A stretch of 64,000 nt of DNA from Oscillospiraceae bacterium (GCA_015068855.1 SVJS01000004.1:62001-126000); one strand, 5' to 3'; shown: positions 9,059 to 18,840, counted from the first letter of the stretch. Numbers and translations: made by a program. Notes: generated by a model from the sequence alone, not told the origin.

Positions 9059-9406
9059 ATGAAGTTAAAGCAGGTAAGTGAAATTTTACAGGCAAAGGTT
9101 TTAACTGGGCGTCCCTGGGAAGATATTGAAGTGCATTCTGCTTGCGGCTGTGACCTGATGAGCGATGTGCTTGCTTTTGTTAAGGATCAGGCACTCCTTT
9201 TAACAGGCCTTGTGAATCCGCAGGTTATCCGTACGGCGGAGATGATGGATATTAAGACCATTGTTTTCGTGCGCGGCAAGGTGCCGCAGGGTTCGGTTTT
9301 AGAGCTTGCAGAAGAAATGGGCATGACGATTATGACAACAGCGCTGCCTTTATATGTTGCCTGCGGGGAACTGTATCAAAACGGATTGAAAAGCAAAGAG
9401 GTGTGA
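9059..9406 (+). CDS. DRTGG-domain protein (cassette gene 1)
   Basis: A 115-aa single-domain protein resembling the DRTGG fold, a small alpha/beta domain that also occurs beside CBS domains and in phosphotransacetylase and CobB-like proteins and is thought to be regulatory. Visible features are the opening KQVSEILQAKVLTG, GCDLMSDVLAFV (about 32-43) and a hydrophobic core with LLLTGLVN. No catalytic motif is evident. It starts a run of five tightly packed genes (gap to next 3 bp), and a second DRTGG-like protein is encoded at 11219. That arrangement suggests one signalling or redox-regulatory unit, whose function is unproven. Confidence 0.75.
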   Translation: MKLKQVSEILQAKVLTGRPWEDIEVHSACGCDLMSDVLAFVKDQALLLTGLVNPQVIRTAEMMDIKTIVFVRGKVPQGSVLELAEEMGMTIMTTALPLYVACGELYQNGLKSKEV

Positions 9407-9409
9407 AAG

Positions 9410-9835
9410 ATGGCCGAACAACTTGTATTGCGTTACCCGATTGACGGGGAGAATTTTACAACGGCCGGCCAGGCTTCCAGCAACCTTAAAAAGGTTTTGA
9501 AACAATTAGGCGTTGCGCCGGAGATTATCCGTAAAGCAGCCATCTCAATGTATGAGGGCGAAATTAACACGGTCATTCACGGCAAGGGCGGGGAAGCAGA
9601 GGTCACCATTTTTTCCGATGAACTCAGGATTGTTTTCCGTGACCATGGCCCCGGCATTCCTGATATTGAAAAAGCCATGCAGGCCGGCTTTTCCACGGCA
9701 ACGGATGAAGCCCGTGAGCTGGGATTTGGTGCGGGCATGGGTCTGCCTAATATGAAAAAATATTCTGATGAACTTTCTATTGAGTCGACGGTTGGTCAGG
9801 GGACAACAGTGACCCTGATTATCCAATTACGCTAA
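9410..9835 (+). CDS. RsbW-like ATP-binding (HATPase) protein (cassette gene 2)
   Basis: A 141-aa GHKL ATPase of the anti-sigma-factor/serine kinase type. It has an N box EGEINTVIHG (E49, N53), G1 box DHGPGIPD (78-85) and G2 box GFGAGMGLPN (105-114). It has no sensor or dimerisation domain, so it is not a complete histidine kinase; as in RsbW/SpoIIAB, it may phosphorylate a protein partner on Ser/Thr. No anti-anti-sigma STAS protein is present nearby. It lies 3 bp after the first DRTGG gene and 44 bp before the hydrogenase-like gene. Confidence 0.85.
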   Translation: MAEQLVLRYPIDGENFTTAGQASSNLKKVLKQLGVAPEIIRKAAISMYEGEINTVIHGKGGEAEVTIFSDELRIVFRDHGPGIPDIEKAMQAGFSTATDEARELGFGAGMGLPNMKKYSDELSIESTVGQGTTVTLIIQLR

Positions 9836-9879
9836 GGAAACGAAGGGCATGCTCTTCTATCCTTAAAGGAGGGTTTTGC

Positions 9880-11214
9880 ATGAATGAAAATCTGTATTAT
9901 CATTCGGTGCGTCTGGATAAAGACCGCTGCAAGGGCTGCATCAACTGCATTAAGCATTGCCCCACAGAGGCAATTCGCGTGCGGGACGGCAAGGCGAAAA
10001 TCATTAAAGAACGCTGCATTGATTGCGGCGAATGTATTCGCGTGTGTCCGTATCAGGCTAAAAGCGCGGTGACGGAGCATCTGGATGATATTTTTAATTT
10101 CCGCTATAAAGTGGCCATTCCGGCACCTACCCTGTATGGTCAGTTTAACAATGTGAAAGATATCAACCTCATTCTGACAGGGCTTAAATACTTGGGGTTT
10201 GATGATATTTATGAGGTGGCAAAGGCCACGGAAATCGTAACGGATTACACCAAAAAGCTGATGGCGGAGGGAAAACTCGTAAAGCCCATTATTAACTCTG
10301 CCTGTCCGACGGTTATCCGCCTGATAACGGTTCGTTTCCCCGGTCTGATTGACCACATTCTGCCGCTGATTTCGCCTATGGAAACGGCAGCCATTGCAGC
10401 CAGACGGGAGGCGGTTGAAAAAACAGGGCTCTCGCCCTCTGAAATCGGCGTGTTCTTTATTTCGCCCTGTGCGGCAAAAGCCACCAGCATACGCAGCCCC
10501 CTGGGCCGGGACTATACGCCCATTGACGGCGTTTTATCCATGAAGGAAATTTACTTAAAGCTTCTGCCGATTTTGGGAAAGATTGAAACCATTGAACCGC
10601 TATCCACCTGCGCCTTTGAGGGCGTTCGCTGGGCCAATTCCGGCGGCGAAGCCAGTGCGCTGGATACAGAAAAGTATGTAGCGGTGGACGGCATTCATAA
10701 CGTCATCAAGCTTTTGGAAGAAATTGAAGATGATGAAAAGCTGGATATTGATTTTGTCGAGGCTTTGGCCTGTACAGGCGGCTGCGTGGGTGGACCTCTC
10801 AACGTGGAGAACACCTTTGTTGCCAAAACAAAAATTAAAAAGCTGGCGCAGGAACTCAAACAGCAGAAGCAAAAGCATGTGCCCATTCCCGTGGCGGAGG
10901 AAGAGCTGCTCTGGGATGTGCCCATTACATACCGCAACATTATGAATCTGGATGAAGACATGAGCGCTGCCATGCGGAAAATGGAGCGCATGCAGGAGAT
11001 TTATCGCAGCCTGCCGCAACTGGATTGCGGCTCCTGCGGGGCACCAAACTGCAAGAGTCTGGCAGAGGATATTGTGCGTGGCTTTGCAACAGAAACGGAT
11101 TGTATTTATAAGCTCCGTGAAAAAGTGCGCGATTTAGCCCGGCAAATGGTCGAGTTAGAAGATGAAATGCCCGGCGTTTTCAAAGCGGACGATAAAGAAT
11201 ATTACGGAAGGTGA
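9880..11214 (+). CDS. [FeFe]-hydrogenase-like iron-sulfur protein, probably sensory (cassette gene 3)
   Basis: A 444-aa protein with two N-terminal 4Fe-4S motifs (CKGCINCIKHCP at 17-28; CIDCGECIRVCP at 46-57), a central hydrogenase large-subunit-like domain and a C-terminal Fe-S motif (CGSCGAPNC at 383-391, plus C408). H-cluster ligand positions are retained: C142 in NSACPT, C197 in SPCAAK, and C298/C302 in LACTGGC. The residue before C142 is Ala141, where catalytic hydrogenases have the proton-relay Cys of TSCCP. That change, the lack of a maturation or electron-transfer partner, and the HATPase and DRTGG neighbours favour a sensor of H2 or redox state over a bulk hydrogenase. That role is inferred. 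Confidence 0.85.
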   Translation: MNENLYYHSVRLDKDRCKGCINCIKHCPTEAIRVRDGKAKIIKERCIDCGECIRVCPYQAKSAVTEHLDDIFNFRYKVAIPAPTLYGQFNNVKDINLILTGLKYLGFDDIYEVAKATEIVTDYTKKLMAEGKLVKPIINSACPTVIRLITVRFPGLIDHILPLISPMETAAIAARREAVEKTGLSPSEIGVFFISPCAAKATSIRSPLGRDYTPIDGVLSMKEIYLKLLPILGKIETIEPLSTCAFEGVRWANSGGEASALDTEKYVAVDGIHNVIKLLEEIEDDEKLDIDFVEALACTGGCVGGPLNVENTFVAKTKIKKLAQELKQQKQKHVPIPVAEEELLWDVPITYRNIMNLDEDMSAAMRKMERMQEIYRSLPQLDCGSCGAPNCKSLAEDIVRGFATETDCIYKLREKVRDLARQMVELEDEMPGVFKADDKEYYGR

Positions 11215-11218
11215 GTCT

Positions 11219-11548
11219 ATGACAGTTCAGGAATTTGCAACAAACAATGGATTGGAAATTGTGACGCAAGGGGATGTCTCCCGCACCATTTCCGGTTGTT
11301 ATATCGGGGATTTGCTAAGTCTGGCCATGAGCCGCGTGGAAGAGGGTCAGCTCTGGATTACCATTCAGGGGAACGTGAACATTGCGGCGGTTGCGGCGCT
11401 GACAGAGCCTGCTGCCATTTTGCTGGCGGAGGGTCGCCGTGCCGACGAGGAAACTCTTTTACGCGCCTCGCAGCAGGGTATTACTATTTTATACAGCGAC
11501 AAAACGGCCTATGAGCTGGCTTGTCTTTTATATGAGCAGAGTCGATGA
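11219..11548 (+). CDS. DRTGG-like protein (cassette gene 4)
   Basis: A 109-aa protein with the same layout as the 9059 gene product: MTVQEFATNNGLEIVTQGD at the start, GCYIGDLLSLAMSRV (about 23-37) where the first has GCDLMSDVLAFV, then a core with AAVAALTEPAAILLAEGR. Start is ATG 11219, 4 bp after the preceding stop, with a GGAAGGTG ribosome site; a longer frame from 11162 lies inside the hydrogenase-like gene. The two DRTGG-like proteins flank the hydrogenase-like gene and may form a pair. Confidence 0.72.
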   Translation: MTVQEFATNNGLEIVTQGDVSRTISGCYIGDLLSLAMSRVEEGQLWITIQGNVNIAAVAALTEPAAILLAEGRRADEETLLRASQQGITILYSDKTAYELACLLYEQSR

Positions 11549-12285
11549 AGCTGTTTTGTGATTTGCATATTCATTCCGCGCTGTCCCCGTGCGGGGATAT
11601 GGATATGACTCCCAACAACATTGTGAATATGGCGATTCTGAAAGGTCTTTCCATGATTGCGCTGACAGACCATAACTCCGTGGGCAACGTTCGGGCGATG
11701 CTCCAATGTGCGAAAGATAAGCCGCTTTGCGTTGTGCCCGGGATGGAGCTTGAAACCATGGAGGAAGCGCATTTTGTCTGCCTGTTTCCGACGATAGAGC
11801 AGGCCGAGGACTTTGAGGCATACATACAGCCCTACCGCATGGGGATTGAAAACCGGCCGGACATCTTCGGGGAGCAGGCCTATATGAACGCAGAAGACGA
11901 CATTATCGCTCATGAACCTGTGCTGCTGGCGGCAGCACTGACGCTGTCCATTTACGATGCGGCGCCGGTGGTTTCACAGCTTGGCGGCGTGATTCTGCCT
12001 GCCCATGTGGACAAAAGTTCTTACAGCGTCATTTCTAACTTAGGCGCTGTGCCGGAGGACCTGGGCTTTACCGCCGTGGAGCTGTCTAAAAACACGAGTT
12101 TTGCGGCAGCGCTTACAACCTGGCCGTACCTTGCAGACTATCAGGCGATAACAAGCTCGGATGCCCATTATTTATGGGATATCTATGAAACCCAGCAGGC
12201 CATCGACCTCGCGGAGCTTTCAGCTCCCTGTTTGGTGGAGACGCTGCGAAAAGCGAAAAATAGCGGGACATCTATTGAAAAATAA
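11545..12285 (+). CDS. PHP-domain metal-dependent phosphoesterase (cassette gene 5)
   Basis: A 246-aa PHP protein, a polymerase/histidinol-phosphatase-type metallohydrolase. Metal-binding motifs are DLHIHS (6-11), TDHNS (41-45), PAHVDKSSYS (in the middle) and SSDAHYLWD near the C-terminus. Relatives include the TrpH/YciV family, which acts on nucleotide phosphates or short RNA ends; the substrate here is unknown. Its ATG overlaps the upstream TGA by 4 bp, so translation is coupled to the cassette. A terminator follows. If the cassette is a signalling unit, this could make or remove a phosphorylated messenger, but that is speculation. Confidence 0.82.
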   Translation: MKLFCDLHIHSALSPCGDMDMTPNNIVNMAILKGLSMIALTDHNSVGNVRAMLQCAKDKPLCVVPGMELETMEEAHFVCLFPTIEQAEDFEAYIQPYRMGIENRPDIFGEQAYMNAEDDIIAHEPVLLAAALTLSIYDAAPVVSQLGGVILPAHVDKSSYSVISNLGAVPEDLGFTAVELSKNTSFAAALTTWPYLADYQAITSSDAHYLWDIYETQQAIDLAELSAPCLVETLRKAKNSGTSIEK

Positions 12286-12328
12286 AAGCCGATGTGATAT
12301 ACTACATTATATTGCGTCGGCTTTTTTT
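12284..12328 (+). terminator. Terminator after the cassette
   Basis: AAAAGCCGA (12284-12292) pairs with TCGGCTTTT (12317-12325), followed by more T residues. The loop is long, about 24 bases. Confidence 0.65.
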
Positions 12329-12380
12329 GTAGAAGCGAGACGCCCGAAACCACAGACAACAAAAGGAGATGTAGAGATAT

Positions 12381-13478
12381 ATGAAATTAGGTATAGTCGG
12401 TCTGCCTAATGTGGGAAAATCCACGTTATTTAATGCGATTACACAGGCGGGGGCAGAGTCTGCCAATTATCCGTTCTGCACCATTGAACCCAATGTGGGC
12501 GTTGTGCCGGTGCCGGATGAACGTTTAGATGCGCTTAAAGAGATGTATCATCCCCAAAAGGTGACCCATGCGGTGATTGAATTTGTGGATATTGCCGGCC
12601 TTGTGAAAGGTGCCAGCCGCGGCGAGGGACTGGGCAACAAATTCTTATCTCACATTCGTGAGGTGGACGCCATTGTTCATGTTGTTCGTTGCTTTGAGGA
12701 TGAAAACATTGTGCATGTGGAGGGCTCTGTTTCGCCTCTGCGTGATGTGGAAACCATTCAGCTGGAGCTGATTTTTGCAGATATGGAAATGCTGGACAAG
12801 CGCATTGACAGAACCAAGAAAATGATGAAGTCCGGCGAGAAAAAATATCAGCAGGAGCTCAATCTTCTGGAAGAGCTGAAAGAGCTGCTGGAAGCAGGTA
12901 AGCCTGCCCGCGCCAAGGCGTTTTCTGATGAAGAGGCAGAGCTCATTAAGGATTTGCCGCTCTTAACCTTAAAGCCGGTTTTATATGCTGCCAATGTGTC
13001 CGAGGATGATTTTATCGGCGGCATAGAAAACAATGCTATGGTGCAGGAACTGACGGAAATGGCAGAGCAGGAGGGCTCTGAGGTTATGCCGATTTCGGCT
13101 AAAATTGAGGAAGATGTTTCCTCCCTTGAGCCTGATGAAAAAATTGAGTTTTTGAAGGAGCTGGGCATTGCCGAGTCTGGCCTTGACCGTTTGGTTAAAA
13201 AAAGCTACAAGCTGTTGGGCTTAATCAGCTTCCTAACGGCGGGAGAGCCTGAGGTTCGTGCCTGGACGATTACCCGTGGCACAAAAGCACCGGGCGCTGC
13301 CGGCAAAATCCATACTGATTTTGAAAAAGGCTTTATCCGTGCCGAGGTTGTGGCATACCGTGATTTGATGGACTGTGGCAGCATGACAGTGGCCAAGGAA
13401 AAAGGTCTGGTGCGTTCGGAAGGCAAGGAATATGTCATGGAAGACGGCGACGTGGTGCTGTTCCGTTTCAACGTGTAA
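12381..13478 (+). CDS. ychF: Redox-regulated ribosome-binding ATPase YchF
   Basis: YchF/Ola1 is an Obg-family P-loop protein that binds ribosomes and usually prefers ATP to GTP. The 365-aa product has G1 GLPNVGKST (7-15), the G3-type DIAGLVKGAS, a coiled helical insertion (about 130-180) and a C-terminal TGS domain (about 280-365). The start has AAAGGAG upstream. It appears monocistronic, between two terminators. Confidence 0.95.
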   Translation: MKLGIVGLPNVGKSTLFNAITQAGAESANYPFCTIEPNVGVVPVPDERLDALKEMYHPQKVTHAVIEFVDIAGLVKGASRGEGLGNKFLSHIREVDAIVHVVRCFEDENIVHVEGSVSPLRDVETIQLELIFADMEMLDKRIDRTKKMMKSGEKKYQQELNLLEELKELLEAGKPARAKAFSDEEAELIKDLPLLTLKPVLYAANVSEDDFIGGIENNAMVQELTEMAEQEGSEVMPISAKIEEDVSSLEPDEKIEFLKELGIAESGLDRLVKKSYKLLGLISFLTAGEPEVRAWTITRGTKAPGAAGKIHTDFEKGFIRAEVVAYRDLMDCGSMTVAKEKGLVRSEGKEYVMEDGDVVLFRFNV

Positions 13479-13604
13479 GTTACAACCAAAGGAACGTAAA
13501 AGACGGCCACAGGGCCCTTTGCACGCCCTCGAAAAAGGCACATCTGAACGGTTGTGACAGTTGACGACATTCCGTTTGCTTTGTGTCAAGACAAAAAGAA
13601 AGCA

Positions 13605-13635
13605 AATTCCCCGCAAAAAAGCGGGGAATTTTTTT
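13605..13635 (+). terminator. Terminator downstream of ychF
   Basis: AATTCCCCGC / GCGGGGAATT with an A6 loop and a T7 run. Confidence 0.9.
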
Positions 13636-13677
13636 ATGCTTTCAAAAATGCCCCTACAATCTTTTTTGATAAAAAAC

Positions 13678-13706
13678 TTGCTTTTTATATTAAAATATGG
13701 TATAAT
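13678..13706 (+). promoter_or_regulatory. Putative promoter of gyrB-gyrA
   Basis: TTGCTT (13678-13683) and perfect TATAAT (13701-13706) with a 17-bp spacer, 56 bp before gyrB. Confidence 0.65.
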
Positions 13707-13761
13707 GTAATAGAAGGCTATTTTTGAAATTAATTCGCTGAAAAAGCCATCGGAGGTAGAA

Positions 13762-15699
13762 ATGGAAAATAAAGTAAATGTGCAATATGACGAAACCCAA
13801 ATTCAAGTTTTAGAAGGTCTGGAAGCAGTTCGAAAAAGACCGGGTATGTACATCGGTTCAACCTCGGCCCAAGGTCTTCATCACCTTGTTTATGAAATCG
13901 TGGATAACGCCATCGACGAAGCGCTGGCGGGCTTTTGCACGGAAATTGAGGTTATCTTGAACGAAGACAATTCCGTTACGGTTAAGGATAACGGTCGTGG
14001 TATTCCCCACGGCATTCATCCTAAGATGGGAATTTCCACCATTGATGTTGTCTTCACCGTTCTGCATGCCGGCGGTAAGTTCGGCGGTGGCGGCTATAAG
14101 GTTTCCGGTGGTTTGCACGGTGTTGGTGCCTCTGTTGTTAACGCTCTTTCCACCCATCTGGAGGTTAAGGTTCACGATGGGGAGAAAATCTGGTTCCAGA
14201 GCTACAAGCGCGGTATTCCCGACGGCGAGGTTCATGTGATTGGCGAAACAAACAGAACCGGCACGGAGATTACCTTCTGGGCTGACGGCGAAATTTTTGA
14301 AGAAACCGTGTATGATTATCAGGTGCTGTTAAAACGTCTTCGTGAGCAGGCGTTCTTAAACGGCGGGCTTAAAATTATTTTCAGAGACGACAGAGAGGAA
14401 AAAAGTGAAGAAGTGCTGCACTATGAGGGCGGTATCAAAAACTTTGTTTCCTATTTGTTCAACGAGAAAAAAGCAAGAAAAGAAAGCCTTGAAGTGGTTA
14501 ACGAAGAGGTTATTTATGTTAAGGGCGAGCGGGATGGTTACATGGCCGAGGTGGCGCTGCAATGGTATTCCGGCTATGATGAAAAGACCGAAAGCTTTGC
14601 CAACAACATCGCCACAACAGAGGGCGGTATGCACGTAACCGGCTATAAGGCAGCCTTGAAAAAGGTGTTTGTTGACTACGGCAAGAAATTTAAGATATTA
14701 AAGGACAACGAAGAATTAGAGGGCGAGGATATCCGTGAGGGTTTAATTGCCGTTATCTCCGTTAAATTAGAAGAACCGCAGTTTGAGGGTCAGACCAAAA
14801 CGAAGCTGGGTAACTCTGTGATGCGTAGCTTTGTGGAAGCCATGATTAAGGAAAAACTGGCGGACTACATGGAAGAAAATCCGGCTGTTGCCAGAGCCAT
14901 TTTGGAAAAGGCCCTGATGGCATCCCGTGCCAGAATTGCCGCCAGAAAGGCAAGAGAAGCAAACCGCAAAACCCCGCTTGGCTCTTCCAGCCTGCCGGGT
15001 AAGCTGACAGACTGCATCGTGAAAGACCCCACCAAGACAGAGCTTTACATCGTGGAGGGTGATTCTGCGGGTGGCTCTGCCAAAAGCGGTCGTGACAGTA
15101 AATATCAGGCCATTCTGCCTCTTTGGGGTAAAATGTTAAACGTTGAAAAAGCCAGAGCAGATAAGGTTTACGGTAATGATAAATTAACGCCGGTTATTCA
15201 GGCTTTGGGTACCGGTATTGCGGATGAATTTAACTTAGAAAAGCTGCGGTATGATAAAATTGTTATCATGGCCGATGCCGACGTTGACGGTGCGCACATT
15301 CAGACGCTTTTGTTAACCTTCTTCTTCCGCTTTATGAGGCCTTTGATTGAAACAGGCCACATTTATCTGGCTAAGCCCCCGCTTTATAAGCTCTCCCGCG
15401 GCAAGAAAACCCAGGTGGCATTCAGCGATGAAGAACGAGATGCCATCAGTGAAGAGTTAAAGGGTGGCGACATAAACGCAAAGATTGACATCAGCCGCTA
15501 TAAAGGTCTTGGTGAAATGAACCCCGAAGAGCTTTGGGAAACCACCATGGACCCGAAAAATAGAATTCTTTTGAAAGTGACCTTAGAGGATGCCGAAAGA
15601 GCGGATGAAATCTTTACCGTTCTGATGGGCGATGAGGTTGAACCAAGACGAATCTTCATAGAAGAAAATGCTCAGTATGTTACAAATCTTGATGTATAA
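13762..15699 (+). CDS. gyrB: DNA gyrase subunit B
   Basis: The ATPase subunit of gyrase, which introduces negative supercoils as GyrA2B2. The 645-aa protein has the GHKL ATP-binding domain ([13 protein letters not shown], about 45-57; DNGRGIPHG), the transducer domain, and the Toprim domain with [14 protein letters not shown] and the metal motif DADVDGAH, plus the C-terminal [19 protein letters not shown] segment. It lacks the roughly 170-aa insertion of proteobacterial GyrB, as expected for Firmicutes. GyrA follows after 13 bp. recF/dnaA genes are not adjacent. Confidence 0.98.
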   Translation: MENKVNVQYDETQIQVLEGLEAVRKRPGMYIGSTSAQGLHHLVYEIVDNAIDEALAGFCTEIEVILNEDNSVTVKDNGRGIPHGIHPKMGISTIDVVFTVLHAGGKFGGGGYKVSGGLHGVGASVVNALSTHLEVKVHDGEKIWFQSYKRGIPDGEVHVIGETNRTGTEITFWADGEIFEETVYDYQVLLKRLREQAFLNGGLKIIFRDDREEKSEEVLHYEGGIKNFVSYLFNEKKARKESLEVVNEEVIYVKGERDGYMAEVALQWYSGYDEKTESFANNIATTEGGMHVTGYKAALKKVFVDYGKKFKILKDNEELEGEDIREGLIAVISVKLEEPQFEGQTKTKLGNSVMRSFVEAMIKEKLADYMEENPAVARAILEKALMASRARIAARKAREANRKTPLGSSSLPGKLTDCIVKDPTKTELYIVEGDSAGGSAKSGRDSKYQAILPLWGKMLNVEKARADKVYGNDKLTPVIQALGTGIADEFNLEKLRYDKIVIMADADVDGAHIQTLLLTFFFRFMRPLIETGHIYLAKPPLYKLSRGKKTQVAFSDEERDAISEELKGGDINAKIDISRYKGLGEMNPEELWETTMDPKNRILLKVTLEDAERADEIFTVLMGDEVEPRRIFIEENAQYVTNLDV

Positions 15700-15712
15700 G
15701 TAGGTGATTGAA

Positions 15713-18265
15713 ATGGCTAAAAATAAAAAATATGAAGATTCCCATTTTGAAGAATATTTTGAAACCCAGAAAATTGTAGATATTGATATTGAAAAAAGAA
15801 TGCGCGAGGCTTTTATTGATTACGCCATGAGCGTTATCGTGAGCCGCGCCCTGCCGGATGTTCGTGACGGCTTAAAGCCGGTTCACAGAAGAATTTTATA
15901 TTCCATGCATGAAGAACATCTGACCTATGACAAGCCGTTCTTTAAGTCGGCGACCACCGTCGGTAACGTTATCGGTCGGTATCATCCCCACGGTGATGCC
16001 TCTGTTTACGATGCCATGGTGCGCCTTGCGCAGGATTTTTCCATGCGTTATATGCTGATTGACGGTCACGGTAACTTCGGTTCTGTTGACGGTGACCCAC
16101 CGGCTGCTTACCGTTACACCGAGGCCAGAATGAGCAAACTTGCCAACGTTATGTTGGAAAACATTGAAAAGGACACGGTGGATTTTCTCCCCAACTTTGA
16201 CGAAAAGAGAGTGGAGCCCACGGTGCTGCCGACTCGTATTCCGACTCTGTTAATCAACGGCAGCTCGGGTATCGCAGTTGGTATGGCAACCAACATTCCG
16301 CCTCATAACCTGACCGAGGTTTTAGACGGCGTGATTGCCAAAATTGAAAATCCCGAGATTACCCTGGCGGAGATGATGGAATACATAAAGGGTCCTGATT
16401 TCCCGACGGGTGCTTCCATCATGGGTAAACGCGGCATTATCAGCGCCTATGAAACAGGTCGCGGTAAGGTTATTGTTCGCGCCAAAACAGAAATTGAAGA
16501 ACACAGCGACGGCACATCTTCCATCATCATCACCGAGCTTCCCTATCAGGTTAACAAGAAGATGCTGGTGGAATCCATTGCAGAGCTGGTTAAGGACAAG
16601 AGGATTGAGGGTCTGTCTGATATTGATGACCATTCCTCTGACCGTGTCGGCATCCGTGTTGACATCTCCTTAAAGAGAGATGCTAACCCGCAGGTTGTGC
16701 TGAATCAACTCTATAAATACACAAGATTGCAGGACAGCTTCTCTGTGAATATGCTGGCCATTGAGGGTGGCAGACCGAAAACCATGGGCCTCATGGAAGT
16801 GCTGGACCACTTCATCAGCTTCCAGGAAGAAATCGTGACACGTCGCACCCGCTTCGACCTGAAAAAGGCCGAGGACAGAATGCACATCTTAGAGGGTCTT
16901 CGCATCGCCCTTGCTAACATTGATGAAATCATCCAGATTATCAGAAATTCCTATGATGATGCCAAAGAACGCCTGATGGAACGCTTTTCAATGTCTGACA
17001 TTCAGGCGCAGAGCGTCCTGGATATGCGTCTTGCTCAGTTGCAGCGCTTAAATGGCGAGAAGATTGAAGCAGAGTATAATGAGCTGGCAGACAAAATCAG
17101 GGAATACAATCTGCTGTTATCTGACCATGATAGACTCATGGAACAGATTAAGGACGAGCTCATCGAAATCCGTGATAAGTACGGCGATGAACGTAAAACA
17201 GAGCTTCTGGATTCCTTTGATGAAATTGACATTGAGGACCTGATTGAAGAAGAGGATGTTGTCATCACCTTAACCCATTTCGGCTACATTAAGCGTTTGC
17301 CTGTGGATACCTATAAATCCCAGCGTCGCGGTGGCCGCGGGATTACGGGTATTACCACCCGTGAAGAGGATTTTGTTGAACGCCTGTTCGTTACCTCAAC
17401 CCATAATCATGTTCTGTTCTTTACCTCAAAGGGCAGAATGTATCGCTTAAAGGCTTATGAAATTCCCGAGGTTGGCCGGCATGCCAAGGGCACGGCCATT
17501 GTTAACCTTTTGCAGCTTGATCCTGATGAAAAGGTAACGGCGGCCATTCCCATCAAGGCGTTTGAAGAGGGCAAGTTCCTGTTCTTCGGCACCAAAAAGG
17601 GTGTTGTTAAGAAAACCGATTTCATGGCCTATGACACAGCCAGAAAAGGTGGCTTAAACGCCATTGTTTTAGAAGAGGATGACGAACTGATTAACGTTGT
17701 TTTAACCGACGGCACCAACGACATTCTGCTTTCCACCTATAACGGTATGTGCATCCGCTTCAACGAGAAAAACGTTCGTCCTATGGGTCGTGTGTCCCAT
17801 GGCGTGCGCGGTATTCGTCTGGCGAATGCGGAGGACTATGTTGTGGGCATGAGTGTTGCCACAGAGGGCGCTGACCTTTTGGTTGTTACCGAAAACGGCT
17901 TTGGTAAGAAAACAGCCTTAACAGAATATAAAACCCAGAATCGTGGCGGTCAGGGTGTTAACACCTACCGCTTAACGGAGGGCACGGGTAAGGTTGCAGG
18001 CATTATGGTCGTAGAAGAATCCGACGACATTATGCTCATCACCTCCGATGGTACTATCATTCGCATGAAGACCTCTGAAATCAGCCGCATTGGCCGTTTG
18101 ACCAAGGGCGTACGTCTCATGCGTTTAGATGGCGTTCAGGTTGTCAGCGTGGCCCGTACTGATGAACGGGAAGAAGAGGAGCCCGAGACAGAAGAGCAAG
18201 AAGCAACCGCAGGCAGCGCAGAAGCCGTTGCCGCTGAGGAACCTGCTGAACCAACAGAGGCTTAA
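15713..18265 (+). CDS. gyrA: DNA gyrase subunit A
   Basis: The DNA cleavage/wrapping subunit of gyrase, 850 aa. The active-site Tyr135 lies in RYTEARM, and the GyrA box [11 protein letters not shown] that identifies gyrase rather than topoisomerase IV opens the C-terminal beta-pinwheel. The tail is strongly acidic (Glu/Ala-rich). ATG 15713 is preferred to the in-frame GTG at 15704, because TAGGTG (15701-15706) is suitably spaced for it. In the quinolone-resistance region the sequence is [10 protein letters not shown] (91-100), so the position equivalent to E. coli Ser83 is Ala96. Confidence 0.98.
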   Translation: MAKNKKYEDSHFEEYFETQKIVDIDIEKRMREAFIDYAMSVIVSRALPDVRDGLKPVHRRILYSMHEEHLTYDKPFFKSATTVGNVIGRYHPHGDASVYDAMVRLAQDFSMRYMLIDGHGNFGSVDGDPPAAYRYTEARMSKLANVMLENIEKDTVDFLPNFDEKRVEPTVLPTRIPTLLINGSSGIAVGMATNIPPHNLTEVLDGVIAKIENPEITLAEMMEYIKGPDFPTGASIMGKRGIISAYETGRGKVIVRAKTEIEEHSDGTSSIIITELPYQVNKKMLVESIAELVKDKRIEGLSDIDDHSSDRVGIRVDISLKRDANPQVVLNQLYKYTRLQDSFSVNMLAIEGGRPKTMGLMEVLDHFISFQEEIVTRRTRFDLKKAEDRMHILEGLRIALANIDEIIQIIRNSYDDAKERLMERFSMSDIQAQSVLDMRLAQLQRLNGEKIEAEYNELADKIREYNLLLSDHDRLMEQIKDELIEIRDKYGDERKTELLDSFDEIDIEDLIEEEDVVITLTHFGYIKRLPVDTYKSQRRGGRGITGITTREEDFVERLFVTSTHNHVLFFTSKGRMYRLKAYEIPEVGRHAKGTAIVNLLQLDPDEKVTAAIPIKAFEEGKFLFFGTKKGVVKKTDFMAYDTARKGGLNAIVLEEDDELINVVLTDGTNDILLSTYNGMCIRFNEKNVRPMGRVSHGVRGIRLANAEDYVVGMSVATEGADLLVVTENGFGKKTALTEYKTQNRGGQGVNTYRLTEGTGKVAGIMVVEESDDIMLITSDGTIIRMKTSEISRIGRLTKGVRLMRLDGVQVVSVARTDEREEEEPETEEQEATAGSAEAVAAEEPAEPTEA

Positions 18266-18295
18266 ACCGAAGACAGCAGAAAGGAGTCGGATGTT

Positions 18296-18526
18296 ATGAA
18301 GCATTATAATGACAGAATTCGCGATTTGCGAGAAGCGCGCCGTTTAACGCAGAAACAGGTGGCGGAAATGCTGGGCATCCGTCAACAGGTTTATTCCAAA
18401 TATGAGCTGGGCGTTCGCTCCTTGCCGATTGAGCATTTGATGAAGCTTTGCCGCTTTTATGAGATTTCGTCCGATTGGGTGCTGGGTCTTGTGGCAGATG
18501 ATAGCGAGCAGGAGGCAGACAATTGA
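18296..18526 (+). CDS. Small XRE-family DNA-binding regulator
   Basis: A 76-aa protein made almost entirely of one Cro/C1-type helix-turn-helix (IRDLREARRLTQKQVAEM, about 8-25, then LGIRQQVYSKYELGVRSLP). It has no ligand or oligomerisation domain. It has a good AAAGGAG site 30 bp after gyrA. Its stop overlaps the TTG start of azlD, so it may control that gene; the target is not shown by the sequence. Confidence 0.85.
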   Translation: MKHYNDRIRDLREARRLTQKQVAEMLGIRQQVYSKYELGVRSLPIEHLMKLCRFYEISSDWVLGLVADDSEQEADN

Positions 18527-18822
18527 AATTAGTATGGTATCTGCTGGTTATGGCGGGTGTGACCTATTTCATTCGCGCATTGCCCTTTGTTCTTTGCCGT
18601 GAAAAGGTTAAGTCAACCTTTCTGCAATATTTCTTTGCCTACATTCCCTATGCTGTTTTGGCGGCTATGACGTTGCCCCACATGCTTTTTGAGGGGGAAA
18701 GTCCCCTATCAGCCTGCGCAGGGCTTTTAACGGCTGTGATTTTGTCTGTATGCAGACAATCTCTCATTGTGGTTGCAGCAGGCGCCAGCGTGGCAGCATT
18801 TTTAGCAGCGATGCTTTTGTAA
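18523..18822 (+). CDS. azlD: AzlD-family branched-chain amino acid export subunit, orphan
   Basis: A 99-aa membrane protein with three or four hydrophobic segments and the AzlD signature TYFIRALPFVL (14-24) and YIPYAVLAAMTLP (40-52). AzlD normally works with the larger AzlC to export branched-chain amino acids, but no azlC lies on either side. The start is TTG 18523, overlapping the upstream TGA, with CAGGAGGCAG before it. A terminator follows immediately. Confidence 0.85.
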   Translation: MKLVWYLLVMAGVTYFIRALPFVLCREKVKSTFLQYFFAYIPYAVLAAMTLPHMLFEGESPLSACAGLLTAVILSVCRQSLIVVAAGASVAAFLAAMLL

Positions 18823-18840
18823 AAAAGTGCAATTATAGTA

